IMG/VR virus record: IMGVR_UViG_3300017971_007895
Location: 1 to 43,424 of that record
DNA from: a virus
Reading direction: 5' to 3' (one strand)
Length of the DNA stretch: 43,424 bases
A program made the position numbers and the translations under genes. The notes beneath the pieces were generated by a model that did not search any database, was not told the DNA's origin, and saw only the letters and a list, made by a program, of their open reading frames with translations. Shown here piece by piece: positions 8,483-14,845 of this stretch. Positions within the stretch are counted from its first letter, which is position 1; each line of letters opens with the position of its first letter.

Positions 8483-8706
8483 AGCCCCAGCCACTTTCTG
8501 ATCGCGGCGATCGCAATCGGAATAAAGATGGCCCCCATCAGACTAGCAGCCACGCCGACAGCCCAGGTCACACGCTCAACATTGTCCAAGCGCTTGTCCT
8601 GCTCGCCTGCTGTCTTGCATATCTGGTCGATCTTGTCCCGGATGTACTTGAGATCGATGGCCAGTGTAGCGACTGTGATCCGGGTCTCTGTCGGCGTGTC
8701 CGGCAT
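8479..8706 (-). CDS. XhlA-like small membrane protein (holin accessory)
   Basis: This 75-residue protein has an N-terminal soluble helix with heptad character (DLKYIRDKIDQICKTAGEQ, about 18-36), then one membrane segment near residues 47-68 and a short basic end (IRKWLGL). This layout matches haemolysin XhlA-type phage proteins, which act with a holin in host lysis. The gene lies between a two-helix holin candidate and the cell-wall-type genes. The 4-base overlap with the next gene supports co-translation. The role is inferred from topology and position. Confidence 0.62.
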   Translation of the reverse strand: MPDTPTETRITVATLAIDLKYIRDKIDQICKTAGEQDKRLDNVERVTWAVGVAASLMGAIFIPIAIAAIRKWLGL

Positions 8707-8712
8707 AGGAGA

Positions 8713-8955
8713 CTACTCACGCCCCCTCGAGGCCAGCCGGATGGCCTGTTCAACGATCTTGCGATTCTCGACCTTCGCCCGCTCGACGGCAAAGTGTGCC
8801 ACGAGGAAAGCCGCAAACGGCTGCAGGCCGGCGATCAGCCACTTGAGATCGGCAAAATCGCCCTCTCCCAAGTACTTGGCTCCAAAGTAGAGCGCAGCGG
8901 AAACGAACAAATCCCCAACCACCGTCCAAAACTCTTTCAGCTTCCAGATTGGCAT
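8713..8955 (-). CDS. Holin-like two-helix membrane protein
   Basis: This 80-residue protein starts at the ATG at 8953-8955, chosen because a strong AAAAGGAGAGGGG binding site precedes it. A longer reading frame to 9105 exists, but it would cross the terminator. Two hydrophobic segments (about 10-28 and 33-55) are separated by an acidic turn (GEGDFAD) and followed by a charged helix. Size and topology fit a phage holin, the pore-former that times lysis. It is the first gene after the terminator at 8980-9008, so it probably starts the late lysis/packaging transcript. Confidence 0.62.
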   Translation of the reverse strand: MPIWKLKEFWTVVGDLFVSAALYFGAKYLGEGDFADLKWLIAGLQPFAAFLVAHFAVERAKVENRKIVEQAIRLASRGRE

Positions 8956-8979
8956 TGTTCCCCTCTCCTTTTTTGGCAA

Positions 8980-9008
8980 GAAAAAAGTTGGGAGACACAC
9001 GCCTCCCA
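8980..9008 (-). terminator. Rho-independent terminator ending the early block
   Basis: Read on the minus strand, a TGGGAG/CTCCCA stem (arms 9003-9008 and 8989-8994) with an 8-base loop is followed by a run of six T (8981-8986). It lies between the wHTH gene at 9054 and the holin-like gene at 8955. It would stop early transcription before the lysis genes unless antitermination or a late promoter acts. Confidence 0.75.
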
Positions 9009-9053
9009 GGCTTAGGATACCACAGAGGATATGAGAATCTATCGAGTCAAATC

Positions 9054-9290
9054 CTAAAGACAAACACCAGCATAGGCTAGCTCTTTGAGCGCGCAGACTG
9101 ACCACATGCCATCCTCATCACGGTAGATAGGCAAAACGCGAGAAAGCCGGTCCATCAATCGCCAAGCTCCCCCCCAAGTGAGACCAGTGATCTCGGCCAC
9201 TTCGTTAGTGGTCATTCCTTCCCCATGCGCCAAGTGCCAGGCGATAAGCGCGGCCTTCTCCTGTGCTGAGTAATCGCTTTCGCTGTTCAA
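9054..9290 (-). CDS. Small winged-HTH DNA-binding protein
   Basis: This 78-residue protein is mostly one winged helix-turn-helix. After an AALIAWHLAHGE helix, MTTNEVAEITGLTWGGAWRLMDRL (about 26-49) forms the helix-turn-helix, followed by VLPIYRDEDGMWSV, which suits a beta wing. The start is a TTG at 9288-9290 behind a GGGAGG site. It is the last gene before the terminator at the end of the early region, a common position for a regulator of late genes. A role as late activator or repressor is inferred, not shown. Confidence 0.65.
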   Translation of the reverse strand: MNSESDYSAQEKAALIAWHLAHGEGMTTNEVAEITGLTWGGAWRLMDRLSRVLPIYRDEDGMWSVCALKELAYAGVCL

Positions 9291-9299
9291 ATGTCCTCC

Positions 9300-9785
9300 C
9301 TATTTTCCTCTTGCGCTGATCGGTGGTCCAATCATCAAATACGGATATGTACGCCGGTTGCGATGGTAAACCACAATCACACTTGGAAAAGGCGCTGCAC
9401 CCGCCGCACCTACAAATCTCAACCGCCCTTCAATAAATTGGATGAATTGAGCCACTGGCTGCACAGAACGATGCCACCATTTGGTATCTGTTCGGCAAGG
9501 CAAGAGCATCACAATACGCTTTACCCGCTTGTATTTGATCTGCTGTGCAGCTCTATCTACCCAATCCCCGATCTCTCGACCGTAAGGAGGATTGACCCAG
9601 ACAACACCTTCCCATTTGCGCTTAAGTCCATTATCCTCTTTGGTATAATAATGCCAACATTTGGCATTCTCTCTTGTGGCGCAAGCATCCAAAGAGAAAT
9701 GGTATTGATCATCCAACAGATCAAACAACCATTGGGGAGTCTCCCAGTCCATTCTATCAGACGAGAAAAGCGTATCACTGACCAT
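9300..9785 (-). CDS. Phage N6-adenine DNA methyltransferase (Dam-like)
   Basis: This 161-residue protein matches the phage family of N-6-adenine methyltransferases (the family named DNA N-6-adenine-methyltransferase, Dam). Key segments are DWETPQWLFDLLD (13-25), LDACATRENAKC (32-43), the catalytic NPPY (65-68) in a WVNPPYG context, and a later strand IVMLLPCRTDTKWWH. It transfers a methyl group from S-adenosylmethionine to adenine in DNA and would protect phage DNA from host restriction or mark it. No target-recognition domain is visible, as is normal for this compact family. No matching restriction enzyme gene is present nearby. Confidence 0.88.
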   Translation of the reverse strand: MVSDTLFSSDRMDWETPQWLFDLLDDQYHFSLDACATRENAKCWHYYTKEDNGLKRKWEGVVWVNPPYGREIGDWVDRAAQQIKYKRVKRIVMLLPCRTDTKWWHRSVQPVAQFIQFIEGRLRFVGAAGAAPFPSVIVVYHRNRRTYPYLMIGPPISARGK

Positions 9786-9834
9786 TCTCTAGCTCTTTCT
9801 ACTCCCCCAACAGCCCACACCCGCCCAAGCGTTC

Positions 9835-10035
9835 TTATCGTGGATCGCATAAAGGTTGGTCAAGAATTGGCTGCTCATAGGGCCTCCTATCTTTCCACTC
9901 TTGTTGTTTGCCTACATTCCACTGCTGCACCGGGCGCACGTAGCCAACGATGCGGCTGTAGACCTCACAGGGGATGCACAGCTCAACATGGCCCGCTGCA
10001 TAGATGGGCTCACCGCCCCAGTAGTAGAGGATCAT
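9835..10035 (-). CDS. Stand-alone NrdD-type glycyl-radical domain
   Basis: This 66-residue protein resembles only the C-terminal end of anaerobic (class III) ribonucleotide reductase NrdD. The signature is a CIPC zinc-type pair (20-23), then RIVGYV with the candidate radical glycine at 31, then PVQQWNVGKQQEWKDR (35-50). In full-length NrdD this segment carries the glycyl radical that starts nucleotide reduction. No catalytic ten-stranded barrel and no NrdG activase are encoded in the window. It might repair a damaged host enzyme, as YfiD/GrcA does for pyruvate formate-lyase, or have another metal-binding role. Small NrdD-like proteins occur elsewhere. The ATG at 10033-10035 has an AGGAAGG site and overlaps the upstream stop. 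Confidence 0.68.
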   Translation of the reverse strand: MILYYWGGEPIYAAGHVELCIPCEVYSRIVGYVRPVQQWNVGKQQEWKDRRPYEQPILDQPLCDPR

Positions 10036-10256
10036 AGCCCTTCCTTTTGCCCATGAACCAATGGGACCATAGGATTACTTGCCTCTCGCCTTGCCGCTTC
10101 CGGCACTGCATCAGAAGCAACCATCTCTTTGCACGCCGGGCACCAGTAGGCCGGATGCATGAGATAGGTCTGCTCTTTCCAAACCAGCTTGACCAGGGCG
10201 ATATGCTCCGCACAGTAGAGCACACCATCCCGGTATTCGACGTGGGTGATCATCAC
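10032..10256 (-). CDS. Small CxxC protein (74 aa)
   Basis: This hypothetical protein of 74 residues has one CPAC pair (about 39-42) with a Cys and His nearby (CAEHIAL at 15-21), which could bind zinc. It overlaps its neighbours by four bases at both ends (ATGA-type junctions), so it is an integral part of the early operon. No family is recognised. Confidence 0.6.
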   Translation of the reverse strand: MMITHVEYRDGVLYCAEHIALVKLVWKEQTYLMHPAYWCPACKEMVASDAVPEAARREASNPMVPLVHGQKEGL

Positions 10257-10528
10257 TCCTCTCCCTTGATCAGATCAAAGTCAATGCCACTGAAATCATC
10301 CTCTTCAAGTGGCAATGTCTCACCACAGAATGGGCAGTATTTGATCGGCAGGCCATTGCCGCCCCAGGTCGTGATCGACCAGAAGGGAGCCGCCATAAAC
10401 TCGGCCACGTTGCCTTCCCACACCTCTACACTGCCCGCCCGGTGCGGTGGGATCAAGTGCTCTTGCGCCTCGGGGCAACATCTGTGCAGATTAACCAGGT
10501 GCAACTCAATCGCTTGTTGGATCAGCAT
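10253..10528 (-). CDS. Small zinc-ribbon-like phage protein (91 aa)
   Basis: This 91-residue protein ends with a CPFCGETLP half zinc ribbon (about 65-73) after IKY, followed by an acidic tail. A CC pair lies at 17-18. The IKYCPFCG pattern is common in short phage early proteins of unknown function. It overlaps the next gene by four bases. Function unknown. Confidence 0.62.
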   Translation of the reverse strand: MLIQQAIELHLVNLHRCCPEAQEHLIPPHRAGSVEVWEGNVAEFMAAPFWSITTWGGNGLPIKYCPFCGETLPLEEDDFSGIDFDLIKGEE

Positions 10529-10529
10529 T

Positions 10530-10682
10530 TCAATATCTCCTCTGTCTTGTTCGTTTTGTCAGCCGTTTCAAGCGCCGTTCCTGCTTGCGCCGCTTCCGTT
10601 CCTCTTTGCCAAACCGGCCTATTGTCCACCCCACACCGAGCCAGAAGAGGCAAGAGGCAAGTAAAATCTCATAGTCTCTCAT
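10530..10682 (-). CDS. Very small membrane protein with basic tail (50 aa)
   Basis: I read this short gene directly between two neighbours. It has 50 residues: a hydrophobic stretch (about 6-22) and then an extremely basic tail, 15 Arg or Lys in the last 26 residues. The ATG at 10680-10682 overlaps the stop of the gene upstream (ATGA) and has a CAGGAG site. Its stop lies one base from the next ATG. A single-pass protein with a cytoplasmic basic tail is likely. Function unknown. Confidence 0.55.
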   Translation of the reverse strand: MRDYEILLASCLFWLGVGWTIGRFGKEERKRRKQERRLKRLTKRTRQRRY

Positions 10683-10888
10683 TCTATCAACTCCTGCATC
10701 TCTGCCAGCGTCTTGCGCAGCGCTTCTAGGTGGAGATCGGCCAACTCGAGGCGCGCACGCTCGACCAGCTTTCCGATCCGCTCTCTCTCCCTACAGATCT
10801 CGATCATCTGCTCTGGATGCAGAAAGAGCCATTGCCAACCACTGTGCTGATGCTTCTTCGCCTGTTGGGCAAGGGGGGAAAGATTCAT
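10679..10888 (-). CDS. Small coiled-coil protein (69 aa)
   Basis: Residues from about 27 on form a long charged amphipathic helix (EICRERERIGKLVERA, then LADLHLEALRKTLAEMQ), predicted coiled coil. I chose the ATG at 10886-10888; a TTG one codon upstream is also possible. It overlaps the small membrane gene by four bases. No family is recognised. Confidence 0.58.
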   Translation of the reverse strand: MNLSPLAQQAKKHQHSGWQWLFLHPEQMIEICRERERIGKLVERARLELADLHLEALRKTLAEMQELIE

Positions 10889-10903
10889 CAATCAATCTCT
10901 CTT

Positions 10904-11077
10904 TCACGTAAAGACATTCCGCGCCCTTTGTGAGAGAATCAGCCTCGTTGGCTCTGGCGTGTTGACAATCTGCACCGTCACAGCAATCAGCGGCTTGTCT
11001 GAGTAGAGCCAGAGGAACATCGTAGCCGACCAAAGCATCATCAAAGTACAACAGAGAATGAGCATAGATGTGATCAT
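10904..11077 (-). CDS. Small N-terminally anchored membrane protein (57 aa)
   Basis: I found this 57-residue gene by eye on the minus strand. An excellent binding site (GGAGGGG, 5 bases from the ATG) overlaps the end of the gene upstream. Residues 2-26 are strongly hydrophobic, with TSMLILCCTLMMLW then FLWLY, forming one membrane helix. A hydrophilic tail follows. A different frame covering 10791-11102 is open but has no such start signal and clashes with two genes, so I prefer this one. Confidence 0.58.
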   Translation of the reverse strand: MITSMLILCCTLMMLWSATMFLWLYSDKPLIAVTVQIVNTPEPTRLILSQRARNVFT

Positions 11078-11079
11078 GG

Positions 11080-11850
11080 TCACCCCTCCTGGACCATTCC
11101 AAGCCAGCGATCCACCGTCGACGAGCTAGGTGGGTTCAATTCCCGCTCTGCCAGAAGCACTCCCAGCCGTTCCCGGTCCAATGCGCCGGCACTGCCATTC
11201 AATTCTGCACGGATGGCCCGGAAATCCCCGATAGTGGCCGTGGGCCAGGACCAGCGCGCTTCCAATTGCGCAAGCCTGCTCTCCACTTCTGGCCCATTCT
11301 GCACCACTGCCAGACCATTGGCGCGCCGCCAGTCCTCACGCTCTGCCAGCCAAGTCTCATAGCGATCCTCATAGGAGCCAAACAAGCCGCCGAGCTCGAT
11401 CATGTCGCCGCCAGTGTCCAGGGAAGCGAACGCACCCACGACGATGCAGCCGTAGATGGTGGCGATTCTGGACCATTCCTCTGTCGCACCGAGCAGGGAG
11501 GCAAAGCCCATCACCATCCCCACGACAGTCGTCACGATCGAGACGATCAAGCTGGTCCAATCCCAAGCCGTCGCCTGCTTCTTGTAAGACTTGCGAAAGA
11601 CCTCGATCCCACTGCCGATAGACCCGAATGTGCTGCCAATCGCTACGCCAAACGAGGCGATCAGGACCATCGGCTTGCGCACCTCGAGGCGAATATTGAC
11701 GATCTCTGCAAACGCCAGACCAAGCGCAAAGAAGATGCAGGCCCCCAGCGCGCCAGCCAGGATCGGGAGCAACATGCTATAGGTTCGCCAGTCGCTCCAC
11801 GGCTCTCTCGGTTCAGGTTTCCAAAACTGCTCTGTCAAATGTGCCTCCAT
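11080..11850 (-). CDS. Four-helix membrane protein of unknown function
   Basis: This 256-residue protein starts at the ATG at 11848-11850 behind an AAGGGGGG site. A longer open frame extends upstream to 12324 but only shadows the neighbouring gene. About four membrane segments are visible: LLPILAGALGACIFFALGLAF, MVLIASFGVAIGSTFGSI, SLIVSIVTTVVGMVMGF and IATIYGCIVVGAFASL. A soluble domain of about 110 residues follows, with WLAEREDWRRANGL and a helical end. It belongs to a run of five membrane-protein genes (10.5-14 kb). I do not recognise the family; superinfection exclusion or host membrane modification would fit but is speculation. Confidence 0.6.
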   Translation of the reverse strand: MEAHLTEQFWKPEPREPWSDWRTYSMLLPILAGALGACIFFALGLAFAEIVNIRLEVRKPMVLIASFGVAIGSTFGSIGSGIEVFRKSYKKQATAWDWTSLIVSIVTTVVGMVMGFASLLGATEEWSRIATIYGCIVVGAFASLDTGGDMIELGGLFGSYEDRYETWLAEREDWRRANGLAVVQNGPEVESRLAQLEARWSWPTATIGDFRAIRAELNGSAGALDRERLGVLLAERELNPPSSSTVDRWLGMVQEG

Positions 11851-11864
11851 TTTGTAATCCCCCC

Positions 11865-12569
11865 TTATGCTACGATTCCGAAAATGGCCCACGTAAACAC
11901 CAAGTAGACTAGCATTAGTCGACGCTTCTGTAGCAATGGCAGGGCCATGAGTGCCAATGAGTATGCGCCGATGTAGGGGCTCAGCAGGCAGGATGCTGCT
12001 ATCATGCCGACCTGGTTGGGATACAGCCAGGCTATAAGCAGCCCAAAGGGAATGGTCCAGGGCCACATCCGAGCGCCGTTCCACTCGCCGGCAAGAATGG
12101 TCCCTGTGTTCCTGGGCGGCCCTGTCAGCAAGGACAAGAGAGTGATGGCGATCGCCAAGAGCGCTGGCAGCTTTCGCGGCCCAAAGAGCAAGGCCAAGCC
12201 GCCAAGGTGCAGCTTGGAGGTCAACAGCAGTTCCCGTGCCGGTGCAAATGCCAGGCCCGCCAAGATCATCCATTCCAGATTTCTTGCACCGAACATGCCG
12301 ATCGTGAACGGACTGAGCATCCAAGCTGCTGTAGCTACGACGTCATAGCGGCTGATCGTGAGAGCTGCCCAACTTCCAATCAAGACGGTCAGAGTCAGAT
12401 AGGCCCAACCAGCTTTGTCCCACCAGAGAGGTAGGAGCATCCAGATAGACCAGGGCGGGCAGTATAGCCCCTGATTCAGATAGGGGTTTTGCCCGGTCAG
12501 GACGTCGACGATCGCGGGATAGTAGTTGAGCGCCCAGTCCACTCTATCAATCTCCTCTCGCAGTTGCAT
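11865..12569 (-). CDS. GT-C-like (GT87/DUF2029-type) membrane protein
   Basis: This 234-residue protein has about six to seven membrane segments. Its N-terminus carries DWALNYYPAIVDVL, then TGQNPYLNQGLYCPPW (about 26-41), which is very like the first extracytoplasmic loop of polyprenol-phosphate sugar transferases of the GT87/DUF2029 type (acidic residue, YY, G-x-N-P-Y, then PPW). Those enzymes use a lipid-linked sugar. Differences matter: family members have about 400 residues and an N-terminal membrane helix before this loop, which is missing here. It may be a truncated or minimal version. It overlaps the upstream gene by 23 bases. With the other glycosyltransferases in the window it suggests sugar modification. 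Confidence 0.5.
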   Translation of the reverse strand: MQLREEIDRVDWALNYYPAIVDVLTGQNPYLNQGLYCPPWSIWMLLPLWWDKAGWAYLTLTVLIGSWAALTISRYDVVATAAWMLSPFTIGMFGARNLEWMILAGLAFAPARELLLTSKLHLGGLALLFGPRKLPALLAIAITLLSLLTGPPRNTGTILAGEWNGARMWPWTIPFGLLIAWLYPNQVGMIAASCLLSPYIGAYSLALMALPLLQKRRLMLVYLVFTWAIFGIVA

Positions 12570-12780
12570 TCCACCATGCTTTGATCAATGTGTGGACCTC
12601 TCGCCATTCACGCTGTTCCTGTTTTGCTTGCCAAAGTGGGCAGCTCGGATGATCCGCCGTCGCGCACTCTGGCAACGGGCAGTTCAGGCACGTCTCGATC
12701 TCGGCCTGCTGCCCCTCTGTTATGCTAGTTCTGTATCCCCATCCCCCTACAGATTCCTCACGGTCCCACTCTCCGCCCAT
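12547..12780 (-). CDS. Small cysteine-motif protein (77 aa)
   Basis: This 77-residue protein has a C-x2-C-x4-C-x7-C cluster (CLNCPLPEC, then CPLW, about residues 31-50), fit for one zinc ion or a disulfide knot. A helix rich in Trp and charged residues follows. Similar CxxCxxxxC motifs occur in short phage proteins of unknown role. Its end overlaps the GT-C-like gene by 23 bases. Confidence 0.55.
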   Translation of the reverse strand: MGGEWDREESVGGWGYRTSITEGQQAEIETCLNCPLPECATADHPSCPLWQAKQEQREWREVHTLIKAWWNATARGD

Positions 12781-13760
12781 TATCGTCCGTCCTGCGTCCG
12801 TCCGTCCCCCCGTGGGGCCTCTGGACGTGACCTCGACGCGGGGAAGTGGGGGAGGACTTGGGGGAGAGAATAGCTCGCTTCCTCCAATTCCAGCCCTGCG
12901 ATCCGTGTGAAGGCTGCCCGGCCGCGATCGGTGATCTCGTATCCTTGGTGGGCCCCCTTGCTGGCCAGGAGGCGCGCACGGATCGCCGCCCGCCGCCAGG
13001 CTGTGAATTCGTCCTCTGTATAGCCATAGGACCGCGCACCGTTGCCATTCCGCCCGCCTTCGAGGCTCGGAAAGGCCACCCCGCGCACGAGCGCATCACA
13101 GAACGCCGCAAGCCCACCTGCATTGCTGGCCGGCGCTTTGAGCGTGATCCGGTCCTGCCGCCCGCCCCCGCGCTCTCGCTGCTCTGTGAAAGTTAGGTTG
13201 ATGCTCGGTGGCTCCACGACCGGCGCTTGTGGCTCTGGCGCCCGCACCATTTCCTGCACAGTGGTCAGCAGCTTGTCATCGTCGAGCAGGTCTTTGCTGC
13301 TGACAAACCAGCAAATGGTTGTTGCGCCAAACCAAATACCCACACCAACGAACCATTGCCAGTCCAGTGCATAGCAAACGATTCCCCCTGCCACGCCAAT
13401 GAGGGCTCCTGACAGCAGAGACCACGCCAGTGGTGGCCAAACGTCATCGAGTGATCGGGCACGATAGGTCTTTGCTTCCCGATGCTCGCCAGGTGCCAAA
13501 GGCGCTTGGCTCAATGATTCTGAAATTTGCGGTAATGGTTCTTTGCGCGCCCACTTTGGTTCTGGCTGCAGCGCCACTGCCGGCGCAGTAGTCTCGAAAT
13601 GGTGCCCCCTGGTTCCCATTTGGCGTTGTCTGACTCCCAATTGCCGTCTCTTGCCCCCTGCGTGCTGGACCATTGCCGCCACTTGTGGCCCCATTGGCTG
13701 GCCACAGGTCGGGCAAGGGACCAGCGCTACCGACTTTTGCCTCCTCTTTCTCTTTTGCAT
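12780..13760 (-). CDS. Zinc-finger / membrane / winged-helix-like protein
   Basis: This 326-residue protein has three parts. The N-terminus has CPTCGQPM (16-23), a half zinc finger in a basic stretch. Two membrane segments lie at about 111-150 (PLAWSLLSGALIGVAGGIVC, then FVGVGIWFGATTICWFV). The C-terminal 110 residues include YGYTEDEFTAWRRAAIRARLL and GYEITDRGRAAF, which look like a winged helix. A membrane-tethered DNA-binding protein is possible. The C-terminal 20 residues are Arg, Pro and Gly rich. No family is recognised as a whole. Confidence 0.58.
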   Translation of the reverse strand: MQKRKRRQKSVALVPCPTCGQPMGPQVAAMVQHAGGKRRQLGVRQRQMGTRGHHFETTAPAVALQPEPKWARKEPLPQISESLSQAPLAPGEHREAKTYRARSLDDVWPPLAWSLLSGALIGVAGGIVCYALDWQWFVGVGIWFGATTICWFVSSKDLLDDDKLLTTVQEMVRAPEPQAPVVEPPSINLTFTEQRERGGGRQDRITLKAPASNAGGLAAFCDALVRGVAFPSLEGGRNGNGARSYGYTEDEFTAWRRAAIRARLLASKGAHQGYEITDRGRAAFTRIAGLELEEASYSLPQVLPHFPASRSRPEAPRGDGRTQDGR

Positions 13761-13769
13761 GTCCCCCTC

Positions 13770-13973
13770 CTAGTGCTCTGCCATCGTGCCGAGATAGGCA
13801 AACGCCAGAATGAGCGCCAGGCCAAACACCACAGCTGCCAGCGCCCAGCTACGGCCCGCGCATCCGCCCTGCCAGCTCTCGCGGATGATCAGAGCCACGC
13901 ACACGAACACATAGAGGATCATCACCCCCGCTGCTACAAGTCCTATAGTCACCGTTGCCTCCTTTCTACCCAA
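13770..13973 (-). CDS. Two-helix small membrane protein (67 aa)
   Basis: The 67 residues hold two hydrophobic segments (about 9-28 and 44-62) joined by a short loop with RESWQGGCAGR. It belongs to the row of membrane-protein genes in this early segment. It overlaps the gene upstream by 25 bases. A second holin is conceivable but the position far from the lysis genes argues against it. Function unknown. Confidence 0.55.
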   Translation of the reverse strand: MGRKEATVTIGLVAAGVMILYVFVCVALIIRESWQGGCAGRSWALAAVVFGLALILAFAYLGTMAEH

Positions 13974-14233
13974 CTCGGAATTGCCACTTGCCCGCGCTCA
14001 ATCTGTGGGATCGTCGCACCATCGCTGGGCTCGAGGTCCACAGCCAGGCCAACAACCAAGAGCGCTTGCAAGAACCCCGCCCGGTAGAACTGAATCGCAT
14101 CCTGCTGTCGAATGCTTGCAGCTCCGACTTTCTCCAATAGGTTCAATGCTGTGCCTGTTGCCCCCAAGTGAGTAGCCGCCGCCGCGTGCAGGATATTCCC
14201 AATATCCCGCCTGAAATAGACGTCCAAACCCAT
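13949..14233 (-). CDS. Hypothetical protein (94 aa)
   Basis: This 94-residue protein starts MGLDVYFRRDIGNIL and has a central hydrophobic helix (about 52-66, FLQALLVVGLAV). No family or catalytic motif is recognised. It is the first gene downstream of repeat element A and the promoter at 14424-14451, with a GGAGGC site before the ATG, so element A may control it and the membrane-protein genes behind it. Confidence 0.5.
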   Translation of the reverse strand: MGLDVYFRRDIGNILHAAAATHLGATGTALNLLEKVGAASIRQQDAIQFYRAGFLQALLVVGLAVDLEPSDGATIPQIERGQVAIPSWVERRQR

Positions 14234-14305
14234 AAATGCCTCCTATCTGTTGAAAAGTGTTGAATCTAGCCCCCAAACAGTTGAATCATGAAGAATGAAG
14301 TTGAC

Positions 14306-14417
14306 TAGACAGATAGACAGAACTAGACAGTAATTCTCTATTGAACCCTACATGAGCGCGTAACTGGTTAATGCGGGAATTACCGTCTTTTTCTGTCTAG
14401 TGTCTACTATCTGTCTA
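14306..14417. repeat. Element A: 55-bp core flanked by TAGACAG repeats
   Basis: The core is 14331-14385. To its left are three direct copies of TAGACAG (14306-14312, 14314-14320, 14324-14330). To its right are three inverted copies (14393-14399, 14400-14406 with one change, 14411-14417). The core itself has dyad symmetry: TAATTC near one end against GAATTA near the other, and AACC against GGTT further in. The same core (46 of 55 bases) recurs at 14870-14924 with a different flanking repeat. It occupies most of the gap between the genes at 14233 and 14448. It may be a replication-origin-like array or an operator cluster. Confidence 0.85.
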
Positions 14418-14423
14418 GTTGTC

Positions 14424-14451
14424 ATGATATTTTGCTCTTCCGGGTAGTCAA
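14424..14451 (-). promoter_or_regulatory. Candidate promoter reading into element A
   Basis: On the minus strand TTGACT (14446-14451) and TATCAT (14424-14429) are 16 bases apart, close to a sigma-70 promoter. The -35 box overlaps the stop codon of the zinc-domain gene and lies in an 18-base sequence repeated at 17257-17274. Transcription would begin inside the TAGACAG repeats of element A and run into the gene at 14233. Confidence 0.55.
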
Positions 14452-14461
14452 CTTATCGGAA
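14444..14461. repeat. 18-bp trailer repeat, copy 1
   Basis: This sequence (GTAGTCAACTTATCGGAA on the plus strand) is identical to 17257-17274. Here it covers the end of the zinc-domain gene and the -35 box of the promoter at 14424-14451. It contains CTTATCGG, which also occurs twice in the right flank of element B (14928-14935 and 14946-14953). Confidence 0.85.
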
Positions 14462-14684
14462 CCCGCCCTGTGCCATTGCACTCATTGCAGCGCCCTGGAT
14501 TATCTGCACAAAAGTCGCACAGTCCAGAGTCATCGCATTCTGAACAGCCATCGCCCTCACAGTTCTGACAGTCACCCGTGCCATCGCACTCGGGGCACTC
14601 TCCTGTGCCGTCGCAGTTTGTGCATACCGCCATCGGAGCTGGACCGAGTCCAGTGTCATCAAACAATATCACGTTGCGTCCCAT
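14448..14684 (-). CDS. Stand-alone DnaJ-type cysteine-rich zinc domain
   Basis: This 78-residue protein consists almost wholly of CxxCxGxG-like repeats as in the zinc-binding region of DnaJ/Hsp40: CTNCDGTG, CPECDGTG, CQNCEGDG, then CSECDDSG, CDFC and CNECNGTG (about 22-74). No J domain or peptide-binding barrel is attached. In DnaJ this region binds two zinc ions and helps hold unfolded protein. A separate J-domain protein lies at 18956-19816 in the same early operon, so the two may act together. A GGAGGT site precedes the ATG inside a 28-base leader that is almost repeated before the PP-loop gene. Confidence 0.72.
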   Translation of the reverse strand: MGRNVILFDDTGLGPAPMAVCTNCDGTGECPECDGTGDCQNCEGDGCSECDDSGLCDFCADNPGRCNECNGTGRVPIS

Positions 14685-14691
14685 TTTGTTT

Positions 14692-14719
14692 ACCTCCGCG
14701 TATCCACAATATCAGAGTC
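14692..14719 (-). repeat. 28-bp leader repeat, copy 1 (before the zinc-domain gene)
   Basis: This 28-base sequence just before the 14684 start matches 18058-18085 (before the PP-loop gene) at 24 of 28 positions. It includes TGTGGATACG and the GGAGGT ribosome binding site. A shared leader implies duplication or common translational control. Confidence 0.75.
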
Positions 14720-14724
14720 AGGGT

Positions 14725-14841
14725 TCATGCCAATTTCACCCCATACGCTCCACGGACCTGCCGCCCAAGACCATGATCATACTTGCGTTGTCCAGCATCG
14801 ATCCCTTTCCGCTTCAGCTCCATACTGAGCGATCTCTTGTG
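14725..14841 (-). pseudogene. Remnant copy of the primase C-terminus
   Basis: Read on the minus strand this stretch encodes 38 codons that closely match the last 36 residues of the primase at 14958-17225: both have HKRSL, then MELKRKG, then DAGQ, and end in G-x-K-L. A TAG codon stands directly before the first shared codon, so it is not expressed as part of a longer protein. Element B separates it from the true primase end. It must be a leftover from a duplication or recombination at this site. Confidence 0.85.
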
Positions 14842-14845
14842 CTAA

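Noticed and set aside
9291-10037. Open frame of 248 codons on the plus strand
   Set aside because: It is antisense to the methyltransferase and NrdD-like genes, both of which have clear motifs.
10791-11102. Open frame of 103 codons on the minus strand
   Set aside because: It overlaps two better supported genes; the 57-residue membrane gene at 10904-11077 has a far better start signal.
11851-12324. N-terminal extension of the four-helix membrane protein
   Set aside because: The added residues are a shadow of the GT-C-like gene in another frame; ATG 11850 with a good binding site is the likely start.
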